The notes below the pieces were generated by a model. The model searched no databases. It had not been told where the DNA came from and worked only from the letters and a program-made list of their open reading frames with translations. From NCBI GenBank assembly GCA_030697085.1, contig JAUYQT010000609.1, forward strand, positions 1 to 7,499: a stretch of 7,499 bases of DNA, read 5' to 3'. The position numbers were made by a program, and so were the translations under genes. Source of the stretch: Azonexus sp. (GTDB lineage: Bacteria; Pseudomonadota; Gammaproteobacteria; Burkholderiales; Rhodocyclaceae). The first letter of the stretch is position 1, and each line of letters starts with the position of its first letter. Positions 5,114 to 7,499 of the stretch are shown here, one piece after another.

Positions 5114-5800
5114 TCAGGCCCCCCGGAAACGATAGCCCGTACCACGCACCGTTTCGATACGCTCATGATGGCCGCTGCCCTCCAGCGCGGCTCGCAAGCG
5201 GCGAATATGAACGTCCACCGTGCGTTCCTCGATAAAGACGTGATCGCCCCAGACTTCATCGAGCAACTGCGCCCGGGAATAAACCCGTTCGGAATGGGTC
5301 ATGAAGAAAAACAGCAAACGGAATTCGGTCGGCCCCAATTCGATCGGCTGGCCGGCGGCCAGTACGCGATGGGTCGCCGGATTAAGCGCCAGATCACCGG
5401 CCTCAACCGCTTCGCCGGCCAGATGCGGCGCTCGACGGCGCAGCACGGCGCGCACCCGGGCGACCAGTTCCTTCGGCGAAAACGGCTTGGTGATGTAATC
5501 ATCAGCCCCTGCTTCCAGCCCCTGCACCTTGTCTTCTTCGTGCACGCGGGCGGTGAGCATGATGATCGGCATCTCACGGGTGCGCTCGTCGGCACGCAGC
5601 TTTTTGGCCAGCGCAACACCGGACTGGCCGGGCAGCATCCAGTCGAGCACGAGCAAATCCGGTAGCGCGGCGCGAATCGCCGACTCAGCCTCTTCGGCAC
5701 TGCCGGCACGGACAACCAGAAATCCGGCGTGCTTGAGGTTGATGACGATCAGTTCCTGAATCGCCGGCTCGTCCTCAACGACCAGAATGGTCGGAGTCAC
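5114..5800 (-). CDS. phoB: Phosphate regulon response regulator PhoB
   Basis: PhoB is an OmpR-family transcription factor that, once phosphorylated, binds Pho boxes and activates phosphate-starvation genes. The receiver domain (1-120) has the acidic pocket E9-D10, phosphoacceptor D53 in LVLDWMLPG, T83 and K105 in TKPFSPKEL. The winged-helix domain (about 126-228) has the recognition-helix region ERTVDVHIRRLRAAL and ends GTGYRF, as in the family. Its 228 residues are typical. It starts at GTG (5800-5798), which overlaps the phoU TGA (5799-5797). This indicates translational coupling, and the order phoU-phoB-phoR in one transcript. A candidate target is the PhoB-box array at 707-735 ahead of the PlcP-like gene. 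Expression probably also depends on a Pho box ahead of pst, outside the window. Confidence 0.96.
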   Translation of the reverse strand: MTPTILVVEDEPAIQELIVINLKHAGFLVVRAGSAEEAESAIRAALPDLLVLDWMLPGQSGVALAKKLRADERTREMPIIMLTARVHEEDKVQGLEAGADDYITKPFSPKELVARVRAVLRRRAPHLAGEAVEAGDLALNPATHRVLAAGQPIELGPTEFRLLFFFMTHSERVYSRAQLLDEVWGDHVFIEERTVDVHIRRLRAALEGSGHHERIETVRGTGYRFRGA

Positions 5801-6492
5801 TGGGCGGCCGCCTTCTTGCCGGTATGACGGATATCGCGGCCTTCGACGACGTAAATAACCTGTTCCGAGACATTCTTGGCGTGGTCACCGATACGCTCGA
5901 TAGCCCGGGCGATGGTGATGATGTCGATCGACGTGGTGATCGTCCGCGGGTCTTCCATCATATGGGTGATGAGCTGACGAATGATCGACTTGAACTCGAT
6001 ATCGACCTCGGAATCGGCGCGAATAACTTGTCTCGCCTGCTCGGCATCAAGACGGGCAAAGGCATCCAGCGCCTGGCGAACCAAGACCAGCGCCGCTTCG
6101 GCCAGATGGCGAACGCCAATGCCGAACTGGGATGGGACATGGCCATTTTCGTAAATACGGCGCACACCCTTGGCGATTTTCTTGGCTTCATCACCGGCTC
6201 GCTCCAGGTCGGTGACTATTTTACTAATGGCCAACACCAGGCGCAGGTCGGAAGCGGCCGGCTGACGCTTGGCGATAACATGAGCACAATCGTCATCAAT
6301 CGCCTTTTCAAGCTCATTTACCTTGTGGTCAGCATCGACAATGCTTTTGATGCTGCCGACTTCACCGCTCGCATAAGCATCGACGGCGGACGATATCTGG
6401 GTTTCGACCAAACCGCCCATTTGCAGCACATGCGTGCGCAAACGGCTGAGGTCTTCGTCAAACTGGCTGGAGAGATGCTGGCTTTCGTTCAT
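5797..6492 (-). CDS. phoU: Phosphate signalling regulator PhoU
   Basis: PhoU is a cytoplasmic helical protein that links the Pst transporter to PhoR and keeps the Pho response off when phosphate is plentiful. The 231 residues form two similar three-helix halves. Each half carries the family's metal-binding helix: ISKIVTDLERAGDEAKKIAK in the first, and ARAIERIGDHAKNVSEQVIY in the second. The start ATG at 6492 has a very strong AAGGAGG ribosome binding site at 8 bases. It lies 13 bases after pstB, and its stop overlaps the phoB GTG start. Length and motifs are normal, with nothing missing. Confidence 0.96.
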   Translation of the reverse strand: MNESQHLSSQFDEDLSRLRTHVLQMGGLVETQISSAVDAYASGEVGSIKSIVDADHKVNELEKAIDDDCAHVIAKRQPAASDLRLVLAISKIVTDLERAGDEAKKIAKGVRRIYENGHVPSQFGIGVRHLAEAALVLVRQALDAFARLDAEQARQVIRADSEVDIEFKSIIRQLITHMMEDPRTITTSIDIITIARAIERIGDHAKNVSEQVIYVVEGRDIRHTGKKAAAQ

Positions 6493-6505
6493 TTCAATAC
6501 CCTCC

Positions 6506-7309
6506 TTAGCCCATGCGGCCGGTAATGTAATCTTCTGTGCGCTTGTCCTGCGGCTTGATGAAAATCTCGTCGGTTTTGCCGAATTCGATCATCTCGCCGA
6601 GATACATATACGCCGTGTAATCGGAAACCCGCGCCGCCTGTTGCATGTTGTGGGTCACGATCAGGATGGTGACGCGCTTCTTCAGTTCGTGCACCAGTTC
6701 TTCAATGGCGCCAGTGGCGATCGGGTCGAGCGCCGAAGTCGGCTCATCGAACAGCAAGAGTTCAGGATCGGTGGCCAGGGCGCGGGCGATACACAAACGC
6801 TGTTGCTGACCGCCTGAGAGATTGGGCGCCAGTTCCTGCAGGCGATCTTTTACTTCATCCCAGATGGCAGCGCCGCGCAGCGCTTGCTCAACCTTGTCAT
6901 CAAGCGCCCGCTTGTTGTTCTCGCCACGCACGCGCAAGCCGTAGGCGACATTTTCAAAAATGGTCTTCGGGAACGGATTCGGTTTCTGGAAGACCATGCC
7001 GATACGCATGCGGACTTCGATCGGATCGACATCCGGCGACAGCAGGTTGGTGTTGTCCGGAAAGAAACGGATTTCGCCTTCGTAGCGGTTGCCCGGGTAA
7101 AGATCGTGCATGCGGTTGAAACTGCGCAGATACGTCGATTTGCCGCAACCAGAAGGGCCGATCAGCGCGGTCACCTTCTTGTCGTAAATCGGCATGTTGA
7201 TGTTCTTCAGGGCCTGGGCTTCACCGTAAAAAAAATTCAGGTTACGGGCTTCTGCCTTGAGGCTGGGTTGATCGTGAATCTGCATTTTAGAGTCCATTTC
7301 AGTCTTCAT
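6506..7309 (-). CDS. pstB: Phosphate ABC transporter ATP-binding protein PstB
   Basis: PstB is the ATPase that powers high-affinity phosphate uptake through the PstCA channel and, with PhoU, signals phosphate status to PhoR. It is 267 residues long, with Walker [10 protein letters not shown] (51-59), Q-loop FQKPNPFP (from 107), signature LSGGQQQR (164-171), Walker B LLLFDEP (184-190), D-loop SALDP and switch histidine H220 in THNMQQ. The fingerprint [10 protein letters not shown] after Walker A is characteristic of PstB. The start is uncertain: ATGs at 7309, 7297 and 7285 are all in frame and none has a good Shine-Dalgarno. The first is used here. The 134-base gap to pstA is unusually wide for this operon because of a palindromic element. 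Confidence 0.96.
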   Translation of the reverse strand: MKTEMDSKMQIHDQPSLKAEARNLNFFYGEAQALKNINMPIYDKKVTALIGPSGCGKSTYLRSFNRMHDLYPGNRYEGEIRFFPDNTNLLSPDVDPIEVRMRIGMVFQKPNPFPKTIFENVAYGLRVRGENNKRALDDKVEQALRGAAIWDEVKDRLQELAPNLSGGQQQRLCIARALATDPELLLFDEPTSALDPIATGAIEELVHELKKRVTILIVTHNMQQAARVSDYTAYMYLGEMIEFGKTDEIFIKPQDKRTEDYITGRMG

Positions 7310-7339
7310 TTTTCGGTGTTTTTGCCGGTTGACCGCAGC

Positions 7340-7444
7340 ATTTCATGGGCCGGGGCGCATCTGACGCGAAGACGAGCCGCAGACAGTGCGCTTAGCACGG
7401 CAAGGCGAAGTCGACAAAGTCAGAGGTGTTCCGGCCCATGAAAT
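7340..7444. repeat. 105-bp palindromic (MITE/REP-like) element between pstA and pstB
   Basis: The outer 14 bases, ATTTCATGGGCCGG (7340-7353), are exactly complementary to CCGGCCCATGAAAT (7431-7444). Allowing 4 mismatches, the arms extend to 26 bp each (7340-7365 and 7419-7444), ending in TCTGAC/GTCAGA. The 53-base centre has a small hairpin, GTGC-gctta-GCAC (7387-7399). The right end includes base 7444, the last base of the pstA stop triplet. It has no coding capacity and no visible target duplication. In the operon transcript it would form a long imperfect stem between the two cistrons. Confidence 0.7.
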
Positions 7445-7499
7445 TACCATTTGATGTTTTTGCGCATCTTGTAGCGCAGGTAAATGGCGATGGCGTTCA
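7444..7499 (-). CDS. pstA: PstA phosphate permease, C-terminal end (5' part beyond window)
   Basis: The last 17 codons before the TAA (7446-7444) encode NAIAIYLRYKMRKNIKW. This is the usual end of PstA: the last membrane helix (NAIAI.LR) followed by a short basic cytoplasmic tail (RYKMRKNIKW). PstA is one of the two channel subunits of the phosphate transporter. The call rests on this tail plus the position directly upstream of pstB in the same direction. The rest of the gene lies past the window edge. Confidence 0.85.
   Translation of the reverse strand, partial: NAIAIYLRYKMRKNIKW

Noticed and set aside
4733..5665. Long plus-strand open frame (310 codons) opposite phoB and phoR
   Set aside because: It overlaps two well-supported genes on the other strand and has no recognisable domain or ribosome binding site. 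It is a shadow of GC-rich coding DNA.
7365..7396. Pho-box-like 7-mers (CTGTCTG, TCGTCTT) at 11-bp spacing on the minus strand inside the palindromic element
   Set aside because: Too many mismatches to the PhoB consensus, and the position is internal to the pst operon.
1..7499. CRISPR array, tRNA or rRNA genes
   Set aside because: No regularly spaced repeats, cloverleaf-like sequences or ribosomal RNA segments were seen.

Overview
The window looks like chromosomal DNA of a Gram-negative betaproteobacterium, most likely a Rhodocyclales (Dechloromonas/Azonexus-like) relative. This rests on the moderately high GC content, the gene order pstA-pstB-phoU-phoB-phoR, the style of the encoded proteins, and an ATTCCC...GGGAAT intergenic palindrome. 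The genus is inference; no search was run.

Right half (3816-7499, all minus strand): a phosphate uptake and sensing operon running right to left. It holds the last codons of pstA, then pstB (transporter ATPase), phoU (signalling brake), phoB (response regulator, GTG start overlapping the phoU stop) and phoR (sensor kinase, GTG start 5 bases after phoB). A 105-bp imperfect palindromic element sits between pstA and pstB. Its right arm includes the first base of the pstA stop triplet.

Middle (2130-3815, minus strand): a two-gene unit with an AT-rich leader. A 108-residue protein resembles the N-terminal segment often seen in HD-GYP proteins. It is translationally coupled through TGATG to an HDOD-domain protein. 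Further on lies a small hypothetical protein with a possible ribbon-helix-helix C-terminus.

Left part (1-2129): a metallophosphoesterase, cut by the window edge, that strongly resembles PlcP. PlcP is the phospholipase C-like enzyme of phosphate-starvation lipid remodelling, often annotated as an LpxH-like UDP-2,3-diacylglucosamine diphosphatase. Upstream of it are three PhoB-box-like 7-mers spaced exactly 11 bp apart, so it is probably a target of the PhoBR system encoded about 4 kb away.

Divergent from this gene, purT keeps its promoter, ribosome binding site and first ~26 codons at one end and its last ~42 codons at the other. The ~340 codons between are gone. In their place is about 940 bp of more AT-rich DNA carrying an unrecognised 185-codon gene behind a near-perfect sigma-54 promoter, plus the frameshifted C-terminal remnant of an MqsA-type antitoxin. 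The purT remnants, the foreign cassette and the Pho-box/PlcP pairing are the most notable points.
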